Below are positions 10,698 to 22,066 of a stretch of 64,000 nucleotides of DNA, in pieces. The stretch spans positions 124,001-188,000 of the forward strand of contig SWDT01000010.1 in NCBI GenBank assembly GCA_009193035.1, given 5' to 3'. Made by a program: the position numbers and the translations under genes. The notes below the pieces were generated by a model. It made no database searches and was not told the DNA's origin. It saw nothing but the letters and a program-made list of their open reading frames with translations. This DNA comes from Halicephalobus mephisto (lineage: Eukaryota; Nematoda; Chromadorea; Rhabditida; Panagrolaimidae). Positions within the stretch are counted from its first letter, which is position 1. Every line of letters starts with the position of its first letter.

Positions 10698-12110
10698 ATG
10701 GACGAGCCGATGTTTCGAATGGATGAGGATTGTTCCCAAGATGACTTCATTGATGAAGACTTTCTTAAACGGGGAGAATTCAGTGATCACATGGATTATG
10801 ATAATGTTGAGTAAGTTTTGGATCCGTTTCATATATGAATTTTGGTTTTTTCTTTAGTTATTATGGAGACGACGGTTTTATTTCGAATGACGAGTTTTAC
10901 AAAGTTGGTATTTCGGATTTTGATTTGATCCGGGTTCTTGGACGAGGTGGATTCGGGAAAGTCCTCCAAGTTAGAAAAAGAACTGCTCCTTTTGAGAGTC
11001 AGGTTTTCGCGATGAAGATTCTGAAAAAGTCAGGCATAATCAAATCCAGGAAAGAAACGGAGCACACTATTGCTGAAAGAAACATACTCGGAGGAATCAA
11101 GAGTGATTTTATCTGCAAACTCTTTTACGCTTTCCAAACAACTGAGAAACTCTACTTTGTGCTTGAATTCCTCGAGGGCGGAGAACTCTTCATGTTGATG
11201 GAAAAGGAAGGAACGTTGAGTGAACTTGATGCTGCTTTTTATTCCGCCGAGATAGTTGTTGCTTTGAATCACTTGCATCGTTGTGACGTCATCTATAGAG
11301 ACTTGAAACCAGAGAACGTGATGCTGGATCGGCATGGCCACGTGAAATTGACGGATTTCGGATTGTGCAAGGAGTACATGTTCCACGGGGAACGAGCTTA
11401 CACGTATTGTGGTGGGTTTTAGTGTTTCTTTATTGCAGCAAGTCCCCATGTGGATCTTGCAGGAACCGTCGAATACATGGCCCCGGAGATCATTCTCAAG
11501 AACGGTCACACTTTCACAGCTGATTGGTGGTCACTTGGGACTATCATCTATGACATGCTCACTGGGAAACCTCCATTCACTTCCGAAAGCAAAGGAGGGA
11601 CTACGGACAAGATAGTCAAAGGAAGGATTCAATTCCCGTCCAATGTTTCGAAAGAAGCGACAAAGCTGATCAGAGGACTACTGACGAAAAATCCGGACAA
11701 AAGATTAGGAGTCAACGGGGTGAAGCAGATCCAGAAACAAGCGTTTTTCAGACACTTGAACTGGAGTGATGTGGAAAACAGAAAAGTAAGTGTGATTCAT
11801 TTTTGTTTTTTATATATGAACTTTCCAGCTGGTGCCTCCATTCAAGCCAGTCAGTGATTCTGGAAATGACGAACCGTCATTCAAGTACTTTGATCCTAGG
11901 TTCTTCAAGCTTCCAGTTATTGATTCACCTTCATCTCAGATCAATTCTCACGATGATCCATTTTTTGGGTTTAGTTACACTGCCCCGGAATTTCTGGACA
12001 GCCGCCACACCACCCCGAGTCCGATGCGGGAAACTGCTCTTATTCACAGCCCGAAACCAGCGAAATGTTATTATAGTCCTTTTCCCACTTACAGGTCATC
12101 TTTATATTGA
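10698..12110 (+). CDS. rsks-1: p70 ribosomal protein S6 kinase (AGC kinase)
   Basis: Four exons, 10698-10810, 10858-11411, 11463-11785 and 11829-12110, give 423 residues. S6K phosphorylates ribosomal protein S6 and translation factors downstream of TORC1 and PDK1. An acidic N-terminus contains FRMDE (residues 6-10), a candidate TOR-signalling motif. The kinase domain starts near residue 55: GRGGFGKV glycine loop, FAMKIL lysine, VIYRDLKPENVM catalytic loop, DFGLCKE, activation loop AYTYCGTVEYMAPE with the PDK1-site Thr, and WWSLGTIIYDMLTGKPPF. The AGC tail carries FDPRFF and the hydrophobic motif FFGFSY, with Ser where mammalian S6K1 has Thr389. A short Ser-Pro-rich tail (TTPSPM, HSPK, YYSP) resembles the autoinhibitory region. 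ATG 10698 was chosen as the first in-frame ATG; the frame upstream has only TTG. Confidence 0.95.
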
Positions 12111-12758
12111 TTTATATAGCATAAATGATATTATGGAAATTCGGGAGATTGAAGCTCGTTAACTTGGATATGATAAGGAATAATTACGACATAATATGGA
12201 AATCCAATTAACAGTCAGTGTGATTTACTCTTAGGAGATGGAATCGTCGGTATCTTTAGCTGTGAGCAAAAAGTAGTTAGAATAAAGTATTGGAGCTAAA
12301 CATTTAAGATCCGAAATCAGGATTATAGATATACTTCAGGAATCTAAAGATGAAATCTAGAAGCCTCAAATATAACAAAAAATTAATCTAATCTAACGTT
12401 TTCAGTTATTTTTAAAGATGTCTAATTTTTTGCTTCAGAATCTACAAACCTAATACCTTGTTTCAGATACCTCTGTTCAGATCAGAATAATTGAATTTCC
12501 TCTACCAAAAAACTTGAACCAATTGTTAAATCTCTGTCAAGTCTTGAAATTACTTCGAATCTAATAAAACATCCAATCATAGTATACTCAAAACTTTAAT
12601 TCCATCGAGATCTAAATTTGTGTAAAAATAAAAAATCACCGTAAAGCTTTCATATCGAATCTGGCAAGTTATCAATGAACAAATAAAAATTACGCGTTTC
12701 CATTTGGTTAAGTTTTTAAGTAGGAATGATAAAGGCATTAATTGGCGATGCTGTGTGT
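12111..12758. other. convergent intergenic region, nothing recognised
   Basis: Lies between the 3' ends of rsks-1 (+) and the Cab45-like gene (-). AT-rich; contains probable 3' UTR sequence for both (AATAAA-type words near 12283 and 12563) and no recognisable gene or repeat. Confidence 0.5.
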
Positions 12759-13793
12759 TTACAAATCCTCGTGTAATCTTTTCTTTGGTTTCACAAATCC
12801 AGAATTCGCCAAGGCATCTGCATTGTCCAACAGTTCAGCAAGAGAAAGTTCGTCATCTCTGTTTGAATCAGCCACGTACATTATTTCCATCACTTCCTGG
12901 TTCGCATGTCGTTCGTTTTTCGGATTCACATAGTCCAGTAGTTCTTCCAAAGTCGCTTTTCCATCTTTATTCACGTCGATTTCCGTGTCGAATTCGTTTT
13001 CTCTTTCGGCTTTGTAGGCTATGTCCATTTCAGGATCTGTAGATTCCCCAGGAGCGTCTTTACTGAATTCGTCTTTGCTGAGTACGCCGTCCCTGTTCTC
13101 ATCATAGGCTCTCATGATGTCTTCTGCCATCTCTTTCAACATAACTTTACTGTGTTCTGGATGCTGAAATCCAAGCCACTCAATGTTATCCAGACCATCC
13201 CCATCCGCGTCTGCTTCATCAAAGATTAATTTTTCTTCATCGATTAATCGACGAGCTAAAATTGAATTTTATCAAGAATCCACCACCAAATCCTCACCAT
13301 CTGCATCAAAACTATGTTTTTCATGTTCGTTAACATGATCCTTGTCTACTAGATTCTTTTCAACCAGGAATTTCTTCAAGTATTCATTCCAGGTGACTTT
13401 CCCATCACCATCTGAATCCACTTCTTGAAACGCTTCTTCTGCTTCCTTCTTTCCCTCTTCCATGTGCTTATTTGTGTTCTCAATTATCTGATTCTTCAAT
13501 TCTTCTTGAGTTAATAACCCATTTGAATCCTTGTCTGCTTTTTTAAACATTTCTCTTATTGCAATCTCCAACTTGACTGGATTATTCGAAGCTATCGCTT
13601 TGGCGCTGGATTCATCTTGACCGAAGACAACTTCTTGACGAAACTCATGATTCAACGACCCATCTCTCTCTAACGGAACACCTTCCAAGTGATCCGGTCT
13701 GACTACTTCGACTCTTTCAATTGGAGGAGCTTGTGATGAAATTTGAAGCAAGTTAATAATCAAAAATAGTGTGAAAATTCCGTGACCGGCCAT
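12759..13793 (-). CDS. Cab45/SDF4-like EF-hand protein of the secretory pathway
   Basis: Exons 13793-13298 and 13255-12759 give 330 residues. Residues 1-21 are a signal peptide. The start of the mature protein, RPDHLEGVPLERDGSLNHEF, matches the Cab45 (SDF4) branch of the CREC family better than calumenin. Several EF-hands are visible: DKDSNGLLTQEE, DSDGDGKVTWNE, DADGDGLDNIE, DENRDGVLSKDE, DVNKDGKATLEE and DSNRDDELSLAE. It ends in LHEDL, a variant of the HDEL/HEEF-type retrieval tails of this family. Cab45 is a Golgi-lumen calcium-binding protein that sorts secretory cargo in vertebrates. The gene follows aipr-1 by 139 nt with an acceptor (ATATTACAG) 4 nt before the ATG, so it is probably the last gene of a dnj-8/aipr-1 operon. 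I recall the C. elegans counterpart in the same cosmid, C56C10. Confidence 0.92.
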
Positions 13794-13932
13794 ATCCCTG
13801 TAATATTTTACTTTTTACAAACAATTCCATATATCAAAAATATATTTACTGGCTTAATAACCAGTTATACCATAATTAAAACGTGTAATTATCCTTTTTA
13901 AATATCACACTGGAATGCGGTTTAAAATATCT

Positions 13933-15002
13933 TTACTTTGTCAGTCCTTGCAACATCGCTTTATATACATTTTTATCGTTGTTTTTCTTTTCCTGTTTCT
14001 TTTTTGCTATTACAGCCAACTCATTTTGAGCAAGATTTTTACTTTCTGGATGAACTTCTGCCAATTGATGAAGATCCTTTTCAGCGTCTTCCAGATCCCA
14101 TGTTCCAATTCTCGCCTTAGCTCTTCTGAATAAAGCTTTAGCATTATTTCGATCTCTCTTTAGTGCTTCTTCTGCTGCTCCAGCTGCTTCATAATACTTT
14201 GCAATACTGAGATAACATTGAGACAAGTTCAAGTAAAAAGGAACATTTTTCCCATCCAATTCCTTCCACTCCACATCTCCTGGTTTTTCCTTGAGTAAAA
14301 GATTGTCGATCATCGTCAAGGCTTCTCTGTACTTTTCTATCGCTTCTTCATATTGTTTATTTTTGAATAGTTCGTTTCCTTCTACTTTGAGTTTATCAAT
14401 TGCCTTCGTTTTTGCCTCGTCATTCAGCTGCCAAGAATCTGCCTTGTACTGATTTGCCGACAGAACTTGTTTCAAATGAATAACCAATCTAAGCGGTTTA
14501 GGATTGGTTATGAGTTCATCCAATTCCGGATATCCTGTTCTAAAAAACCCCTTTATTAAAACTTTATATAAAAAACTTACTTTATCGGTCCCATTGCTGC
14601 ACAATGATGATGATGTTCGTTCTTGAAATCTTTGTCCACTTCCGCTCTGGATATATCTCTCAACTTTGAGCTTATCATAGGAAAAGGCAGAGCATCCTTT
14701 ACATCAATATCAAATTGAGAAATCTCATCCACCAACATCGTTTTTAAACAAGTTTCCATGATCGGCATTTGAAATTTCTTCCCGAAAATCAATTCAAGTG
14801 GTTTTCCGTAACCATGAGGATACGGTTTCTTTGTCGTGTCTATAGTTTTATAGAGATCCTTGTCGTCTGGAAAACCTTCTGCATTCACATCCACTAGAGG
14901 AAGTAGAACTTCATAATCAAAAACAGCTTTGTCGTCATCATTGTATTCCGGCAGCAGTCCTTTTCCTCCAGCTAGGGTTTTCTTTACTGTTCTCGGAGCC
15001 AT
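13933..15002 (-). CDS. aipr-1: AIP-like immunophilin/TPR co-chaperone
   Basis: Exons 15002-14581 and 14539-13933 give 342 residues, close to human AIP. The N-terminal half is the degenerate FKBP-type prolyl-isomerase domain (KPLELIFGKKFQMPIMETCLKTM, with no obvious catalytic set). The segment EHHHHCAAMGPIKTGYPELDELITNPKPLRLVIHLKQV leads into three TPR motifs (about 190-320): KVEGNELFKNKQYEEAIEKYREAL, FYLNLSQCYLSIAKYYEAAGAAEEAL and AKALFRRAKARIGTWDLEDAEKDLHQL. AIP proteins use the TPRs to bind the C-termini of Hsp90 or Hsp70 clients. A possible 11-codon upstream frame lies in the leader, which starts after a TTTTTAG acceptor near 15056. The frame extends upstream only to a TTG, so ATG 15002 is taken. 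It is probably the second gene of the operon, 270 nt after dnj-8. Confidence 0.93.
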
Positions 15003-15272
15003 TGCAGAAATCAATGAACATCACCGACGAATAAACATTATTCCTTTGGACATTCCTCTAAAAACAATAATCCTAGAAAATCCTTTAATCTCTCTTCCAA
15101 AGTACAGATTTGGCTTTTAACCAGTTATTTCTTGACTCAATTATCTTTTAAATTTTAAAAATAATATCGTAAAACAAAAAACTAAAATATTACATTGTGA
15201 CAAAATTATGCTTGAAAAAGACTAGAAATTATTAAACTGCCATAGGGAAAATTAGAGTCCATAAGGTCAAAG

Positions 15273-17974
15273 TTACTTGAGGTTATCTGGCCATTCTGGT
15301 AGGTAAAATCTGGGAACCGATCCTTCCAATAACCTGTCCAAAAAGTTCGGGAATCCATTTAAGACGTTTTCAATGTTGAGCTCTTGTTTCAGGATCTTCT
15401 AAATAATTCATTATTGCCATGGAAACAATTATGAAAAAATAAAAAACTAACCCTTTTTAGTTGCTTGTTATCAGTGTCAGAATCACTACTGCTGAGATCT
15501 TCGTCTTCTGGAACCTTGGGAATCTTATACATTGGATGATACATTGAAAAGTACAATTTGTAGCCACAAAGAATCAGAACAGTTCCTAATGTGTGTTTAG
15601 GATTGATGTCTCTGAGTCTTCTGAGCGCCGGATTCAGCGTGCTCGTACCCGAGGAATCCAAGGACCCAGTTTCTGAATCCTTTGCAGTTGGAAGAATCTG
15701 TTCCAAAATTGTTCTGAACCATGTTAGATTCTTGTCTACCATCAAGTACCCAAAACTAAAAGTTTTGTTATTTCTCAATGGCCAGACATGACGAGCGAAC
15801 TGAGGAAGGAGAATGTCCTTTGATTCTTTGTCTACCAGAACAATTATAGATCTACATCCTGGTTTCAGCAATCGAATCAATCCAAAATAAGTTTCTCCTC
15901 TGAGCTCGTGAATTAACGGTTGCATATCCTTCCACATCCGGGCTTGTTTCATTGAAGCAGTCGACTTCATTGATTCGTTTCTTTTTGGAGCTGTTTTTGG
16001 ATCTTCTGGATGCCACTCTTGCTGAGAAGCAGGAGGAGGTTGTTTCTAAAAAATTATCCTCATTATAATAAACAACAAAAAACACGCCTCTGGTAATGGT
16101 TGCTGGACGGCTGAATTCAACACGTATCCGATAATCATGATAAAGAAAAATGTTCCCAAAATTGAAAGAATTGGGAGAGCTTCTTCTTTCGTTATATAAA
16201 ACCACAAAGTTTCCATCATTCTTACTACTCTTCGGCAGAGTTTTGTGAACCATGATGGCTCGTACTCGTCAACCTGCAAAATTATTTTTTCGAATTTGTA
16301 AGTGAAAGTCAAATGTAAACAAACTTACGAGGTTCACAATTTTCGAAAGCTCTTCCAATCTCATGTTCCCTCGTTCCAATAAATGCAGTTTTTCTTTCAA
16401 AATTTCAAAACTCTTGTGCTCTACTTGTTTATCCGCCGTCCAAATTGATCCCCACCATGTGTACTTGGCTTTCACGTACTCATTTCTCCAGAAAACAAGA
16501 AATCCTTTTTTCTCATCTGTCAGATTTGTCATCGATTCAGGGAACTGCTCCATGAAAGCTGATTGCTTGTTCCGGTAGACGTAAACTAGATGAATACGGG
16601 ACTTTTCGTGGATCGGATGATGGGAAATGAAACGACGAAGAGCTTCAACATAAGGAACGTCGGCAGACGAATCAGTAACAGGGAGAACTACACAGAAATG
16701 ACGAAGAGATCTCGAGGAAACCGGACACAAGTCGTCTAAGTATTGCATTGAAGACAGCTAAAACTAAAGTTAAAATAATCAAAAACTAAGAAACAAACCC
16801 TTGGAAGTTTTAGGAACTTTTCCTTGTCCAAAAATCTCTGGATTTCATCAGCTCCGAATTGAGTCGTTGTTACGGTCATTCTGGCAGCATCTCCAGTCTC
16901 CGGATTCTCCTTGAAAATCAAGATGTTTTCGCAACTGCTGCATTTGATTCCCAAGGCGTCTTTCATGGAGGACACTTCAGAACTATGACTTGCAAGAGAG
17001 ATGTAAGCAAATCTCGCGAAATGGCCGTACTTCATTGCTGTTATGTAGTACCTCAATCTGGGTTCTTCCTTTGCCCCAAGCATCAAAACAGAAACCTTGT
17101 TTGTCGACTGCCATTGATCCAAGAACCTCCTCAATCCGCTGTGAGTCGTGATCTTCTGGAGGAATGTCGTTGGAATAGTGTCCCTTGCAAATAATCTGAT
17201 GGTTTTGGCATTGATTCCATAGAAGGGTTTCCTGTAGTGGACAACTCTGCCTTCAACCAGTACCACAAGTGAAGGTAGAGTTGTCACCCGTAACTTCTCC
17301 AGAAGCACGCCGTCAGTCATGGCATTCACAGTCGCGATTCCGTAGCCGAGAGCTTCCAAGTCTGTTACTGCTTCCTTCCAGATGGGCTCCAGTCGGAAAC
17401 AGGCATGACAGTAGGAAGAATAGCCGAAAATAATAAATGGCTGCGTGTGAGATTTCTCCAGAATCGAGTTGACGTACATCCGGTAAGTGATTCTGTGATT
17501 TTCGAAGAACGAAGGTTGTCCTCCAAAGTTTCCGAAACCAAAATCGAACTAAAAAGAGGCGATTATCTACAATATTATACGAAATAACACCGACAAAATC
17601 GTGGAAACCATGCTGCTGATATTGTTGTTGAGGAGACTCGTCGAAGCTGCCGTACCTGTCGTATTTTTCCTTCCGCTTCGGATCGCTTAGCAATTCGTAA
17701 GCTTTCTGAATTTGAACGAATTTTTCATTGGCTTTTGGGTCATTGTTTCTATCTGGATGCCTGAAGAAGTAAATCCGATAGAAAATCCATATATGAACAA
17801 AATCAATACAACTCACCACTCCAAAACTAAGGATTTGTAAGCTTTTTTGATTTCCTTCTGATTTGCTCCTCGTGAAATCCCCAATATACTGTATGGATCT
17901 CCTCCATAGTCCGCCAAAGAAGAAATAACGAAAAATAAAATCAATGGCACAGTGAGTAATCTGAGAGACCGCAT
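15273..17974 (-). CDS. dnj-8: DNAJC16-like J-domain, thioredoxin-fold ER membrane protein
   Basis: Seven exons (17974-17817, 17760-17589, 17548-16799, 16757-16329, 16273-16088, 16045-15452, 15398-15273) give 804 residues. Signal peptide at 1-20; J domain right after it ([25 protein letters not shown] in the Hsp70-activating loop, [17 protein letters not shown]); then a thioredoxin-like domain with [17 protein letters not shown], so a CxxC (CHAC) is kept; a second thioredoxin-like region; one membrane segment (about 560-582, [18 protein letters not shown]); and a C-terminal region on the other side. This order is that of DNAJC16. J proteins recruit Hsp70; the vertebrate homologue acts at the ER. 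The join 16088/16045 needs a GC donor (see findings). It is the likely first gene of the operon; an acceptor TTTTCAG lies near 18005. Confidence 0.92.
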
Positions 17975-19750
17975 TTTTGATTCAACACCCAAAATTCGAT
18001 GACCTGAAAATTGGCAATGAGAGAAATCAATGAAAACTCGCAGATAATGTTTCTTTTCTAACTACCGGAAATTTCATATAAAATAAAAATTACAACCAAA
18101 GCATGTGCTAGTGAAGGAAAAAGTTCAAGTGCTTCATCGACAAGCGACCAGCAACGAGGCACGCTGCCCGCGACAGACGGCCAACTCGAAAAGGGAAATT
18201 ATGCTAGATTAGATGAGGATATTTCTATATTATTCTCTACTACTTACCATGAAATAAACCAATGTTTGAATCTGATTGTGAATCAGAAAATAAATTTAAA
18301 TAATTCAAATTTTAAGTAATCAATGCAGTTTTCAGTTGTCACCCGAAGCTGTACGAAAAATGTCGGATTAAGTCCCAAAAGACAATTGTGAAGTTAATTT
18401 TCTTCAGAAAAAAGTTACAAAAACTCGAATTTTTGAAAGGACTATCGTGTCTAAAAAATCCATCATTTTCTTTGTGGTAATTTTTTAAAATAAAAATTGT
18501 ATAATTTATAAAAATAAATTTATTTTATTTTCAATGCAGAAATAGTTTGTGAAATAAATGAATTACTGTAAGAAGAAAATTCAACTAAAGATTTACAGAT
18601 TCAAGTTTTTGAGGATTTTTGAGATTTTTTTAATTTTAGAAAACGATATAGAAATAAGAAAGTAACGAGCAAATCTTTTCGTATTTTTATTGCCACTTCC
18701 TGTAGAAGTATTCTTAAAGTTATCAAAAATCACAATTTTACTTCCGTATGTTGGACGACTGTACGACAGTTGTCCTCCAGCGACATTTGTTCCCCGTTTT
18801 TTCTTTTCATTTTTCACTGATTTCGAAATTCTTTTTAAATTAATTTTTCACTTAACAGAGATATTAATTTAATTATGAAAAAATTAATATAAAAACGAAA
18901 TGAGATAAATCCTGCGAAAGAGAAGAAATGTCGTACACCTTGTTGGACAGAAGTAAGGTGGAACCAAATGCGAACTCTTACCGCGAAAGTCCCTGCTAGG
19001 ATGGTAACAATTTCCGCCAATTTTGGAATTATATTTTTTTAGGATTGTTTATGTAACAGATATCATTAGATAAAGATCTGTTGAGAAGTTATGTCCATCC
19101 TGCCTCCAGATGGAGTCCACACCACATCGAGAACTAATCCAAGTAATCACTTACTTTCAAACTTGTTAAAATTAAAGTAATTTCAATTTTTTATTGGATT
19201 TTATTTTTTGAATAAATAAATTAAAAAAGTTTTTTTGTCATTTTCTAGAAATTTAAATTTTAAAAGTATCAAAAGTCATGAAAACAGAGTTCAAACTTTT
19301 TTCCAGACAAATGATTGAATTTTCAAAAGAATTGGAAATTTCTTTGGTTTTGTATTCACACCAACTATACATTATTCACTCGATTCGGAAGAAAAATATT
19401 TTAGAAACTTGTTAAACAATGAATGGTTTCAAAAAGAAACAAGAAAGAAGATCTCTGTGGTACAACGACGACTAACTTCATTCGGGAACTTTACTCGACA
19501 TGGTTCTGGTGAAGAGTACGGTGGGGCTAACGTTACAGTAGGGGAACAAGGTACCTGGATGGGGTTGGGTGACTTGGGCTTAATTTTACTGAAAATTATC
19601 AAAGTCAATTTTGTTCGATAATTGTTATTTGTTTTTTAAAATTAAAGTACTGTAATAAAGTTAACTTTTTAGGATGATCTCGACACTTTGAATCTTACCT
19701 ACTAGATACAGTAACATATGAATTTCCTTATTATTTAGCGATCTGTAAAC
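17975..19750. other. 1.8-kb intergenic region with unassigned conserved-looking blocks
   Basis: Divergent upstream region of dnj-8 (-) and the glycosyltransferase (+). It holds a GC-richer block at 18120-18195. It also holds short open stretches that could be isolated exons: minus strand near 18980-19020 ending in a good GTAAGA donor, and plus strand at 19093 (an ATG frame of about 28 codons) and at 19409-19621. I could not join them into a gene. The region may contain regulatory sequence or a small unrecognised gene. Confidence 0.4.
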
Positions 19751-21512
19751 ATGAAATATATTAAAAAATTAACTTTATTAAAAACCTCCTCCAAGAGTAA
19801 TATTTTCCTCAAAATCTCACTTAATTTGATTGCTCTATTTTTGATTATTTTTTTATTTCTCATTTTCACCATGGAAGACAGGTTCAGAGTCGAAATGACG
19901 ACGGAAAGATTGGATGTATATCAGACGGGGATCAGACCCATAGATGCAAAGAAACCGTTTTTCCGGAAGCCAGATGAAATAGAAGGAGTTGATTGTGCCA
20001 GGTTCTTTCAGCATGATGTTGCTTATGAGGACATGTACAGTAAGAACAAAATAACGTATGCTGACATGGACTTTTTGTCTAGTGACTGCAGGGAGATCAA
20101 GATGAGACATTACTTCCCAGAAAAGCCTCTCAGTGAAGCCGAAGCTGATTTCCCTATTGCTTTTGCCAAAGTTGTGTATACGGTAATCGTAAATTATTAA
20201 ATAAAAACCCATTATTCAGATTTATACAGGATTATTTGTTTTTGGAGATGGAACTAGCAGCAACATACGCCCCACAGAACACCTATTGCTATGTTATTGA
20301 CGCGAAATCTGACGAAATCTTCCATCGACGAATCCACGCCTTGGCTGAATGCTTCCCTAATGTCATTTACACCAAAAAAGAGTTCAACATCACCAGTGCC
20401 GGCAGGAATATGGGTTTCGCTCACCATGAATGCTTAAAAGAATTGATCAAATTTGACTGGAGATATGTAGTTTTACTCCAGGTGAGTTTCATTTTCAAAA
20501 AAGTTTACAAATAAAATATAAATTTAACGTTATTGGAGTTTTGAAATTTCTAAAATTTTCGGATTTTTCTATGACATAATTAGTATCAGATCTATGTTAT
20601 TTTTGAATAAATATTTTCGATTTTGTGACAGTACAGTACTGCAATAAGATAAAGTTGCGGAAATGGAAGAAATTTAAATAACATCAAATAATTAAAAATG
20701 GATAATTTTTAATAACTGAAATTCCAGAATCATGACTTTGCATTGAAAACAAACGCCGAATTGGTTCGAATCTACAAATGGATGGACGGAGCGAATGATG
20801 TGGCGATTTCCAAACCGATATGGACGAGGATAGACAGAACCTTAAGCTATACTTTTGAAGAGTTGAATTTGTTCCAGAAAAGTTTGTTTTTATTTTTTTA
20901 AATTTATTTTTCACAATTTTAGAAGAACGAAATTTTGCTGGATTCAACGGGAACGAACCGAAATTGAATTTTGCCAAAGGCTTCGCGGAATGCTCCTTGT
21001 CGAGAGCGATGGTCGAATTTATGATTTTCGAGTTGGACTTAACCACGGCTCTTAGTTTGATTAACGACAACGAGAGATATGGAAACGACGAAATCCTGAT
21101 CCCCACTCTGATGACGACAGATGCTCTCAATGTCCCTGGGGGCTTTACTCATTACTGTATAGACAAGGGCATCGAAGTCGATTACTTGACCAGGGTGACT
21201 CTCTGGGATGATGTGGAAAACTGCCACAGTCAAACATTTCGACATACCATCTGTATCTTCGGAGTCGCGGATTTGAAGTATCTCAAGGATTATCCCCATC
21301 TCTTCGGCAACAAGATGATGCCCGGAATCGACTTCACTGCTACTGTCTGTTGGAGAGAGTTTTTGTTTAACAAAACATACATCAACGCGGTGGCTAATCC
21401 AGCCGAAGGACTGAGTAAGGACGTCTATCTTGATTTAGCCACTGTCCGGTACAACAGAGAAAGACATGATCCGAATTTCAATATTTCTAATTTTAAATGC
21501 ATAATAAAATAA
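19751..21512 (+). CDS. GT14 Core-2/I-branching type glycosyltransferase
   Basis: Four exons, 19751-20182, 20230-20481, 20728-20881 and 20923-21512, give 475 residues. A short basic N-terminus and one membrane segment (about 21-41) make it a type II Golgi protein. The lumenal part has the family core: YLFLEMELAATYAPQNTYCYVIDAKSDE, LAECFPNV, WRYVVLLQNHDFALKTNAELVRIYKW, then PGGFTHYC and a Cys-containing C-terminal region. Family members transfer beta-1,6-GlcNAc (or xylose) to form branched O-glycans; the exact acceptor is unknown. Nematodes have many diverged copies. The start ATG follows a TTATTTAG acceptor by about 12 nt. The last intron needs the A at 20881 to complete a Lys codon, which keeps the frame open. 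Position 20480 onward has a standard CAG|GTGAGT donor. Confidence 0.9.
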
Positions 21513-22066
21513 GACTTTTAAAAGAGGGCAATACAAAGTTATCCAAGATTTGATAAAATTCGGAAAATGAAAAAATAATTGCTCATTTGTGTTCAAAAAG
21601 TTGATTCTCCTAAACAGTGAAATTTAACATTATTCAATTTGAAAGAAAATTACTACTTTTAATTAGAGCACTGTCATTAGGTATACTTTGTGTAAAATCG
21701 ATTGTTTGGAATTTTCTAGATCAAATAATAAACAAAATCGGCAAACGCTTTAAAAAAATTCGAGAAGAAACTAAAGATCGGCATTCGAACAGCACTTTTT
21801 CTGCACACTGCGGATTTTCTCTCATCGTTCTTGTGCAACTTTGGAATTTGATTCTACTTTATTTCTGAAATAATTCTAATTTTTTATTTATTTCGTCATT
21901 ATTGATTAAATTGCAAGTTTCCTAATCCTAGATTTGTTTCGTAATCTATAATTGATGGATTTTGCTCATTTAAATTGTATATTTTTCGATTTTGTATGAC
22001 CGTTGTTTTTTACTTTTGTTCGAATCTCATTTTAACTTTTACATTTCCACATTTCAGATCTTCACA
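21513..22066. other. intergenic region, no gene recognised
   Basis: AT-rich. An 83-codon frame at 21617-21868 has a hydrophobic start but no domain and no upstream signal, so it is not called. A good acceptor (TTTCCACATTTCAG) at its 3' end marks the leader of the SSU72 gene. Confidence 0.5.

Larger units (their letters stand above)
12759..17974 (-). other. probable operon: dnj-8, aipr-1, Cab45-like
   Basis: Three co-oriented genes with gaps of 270 and 139 nt. A trans-splice-type acceptor precedes the Cab45-like ATG by 4 nt. The same three families sit together on C. elegans cosmid C56C10 as far as I recall. Two of the three products enter the secretory pathway and two are chaperone-related. 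Confidence 0.7.

Noticed and set aside
20758..20772. GGTTCGAATC-like word resembling a tRNA B box
   Set aside because: It lies in the coding sequence of the GT14 gene, with no A box or cloverleaf around it.
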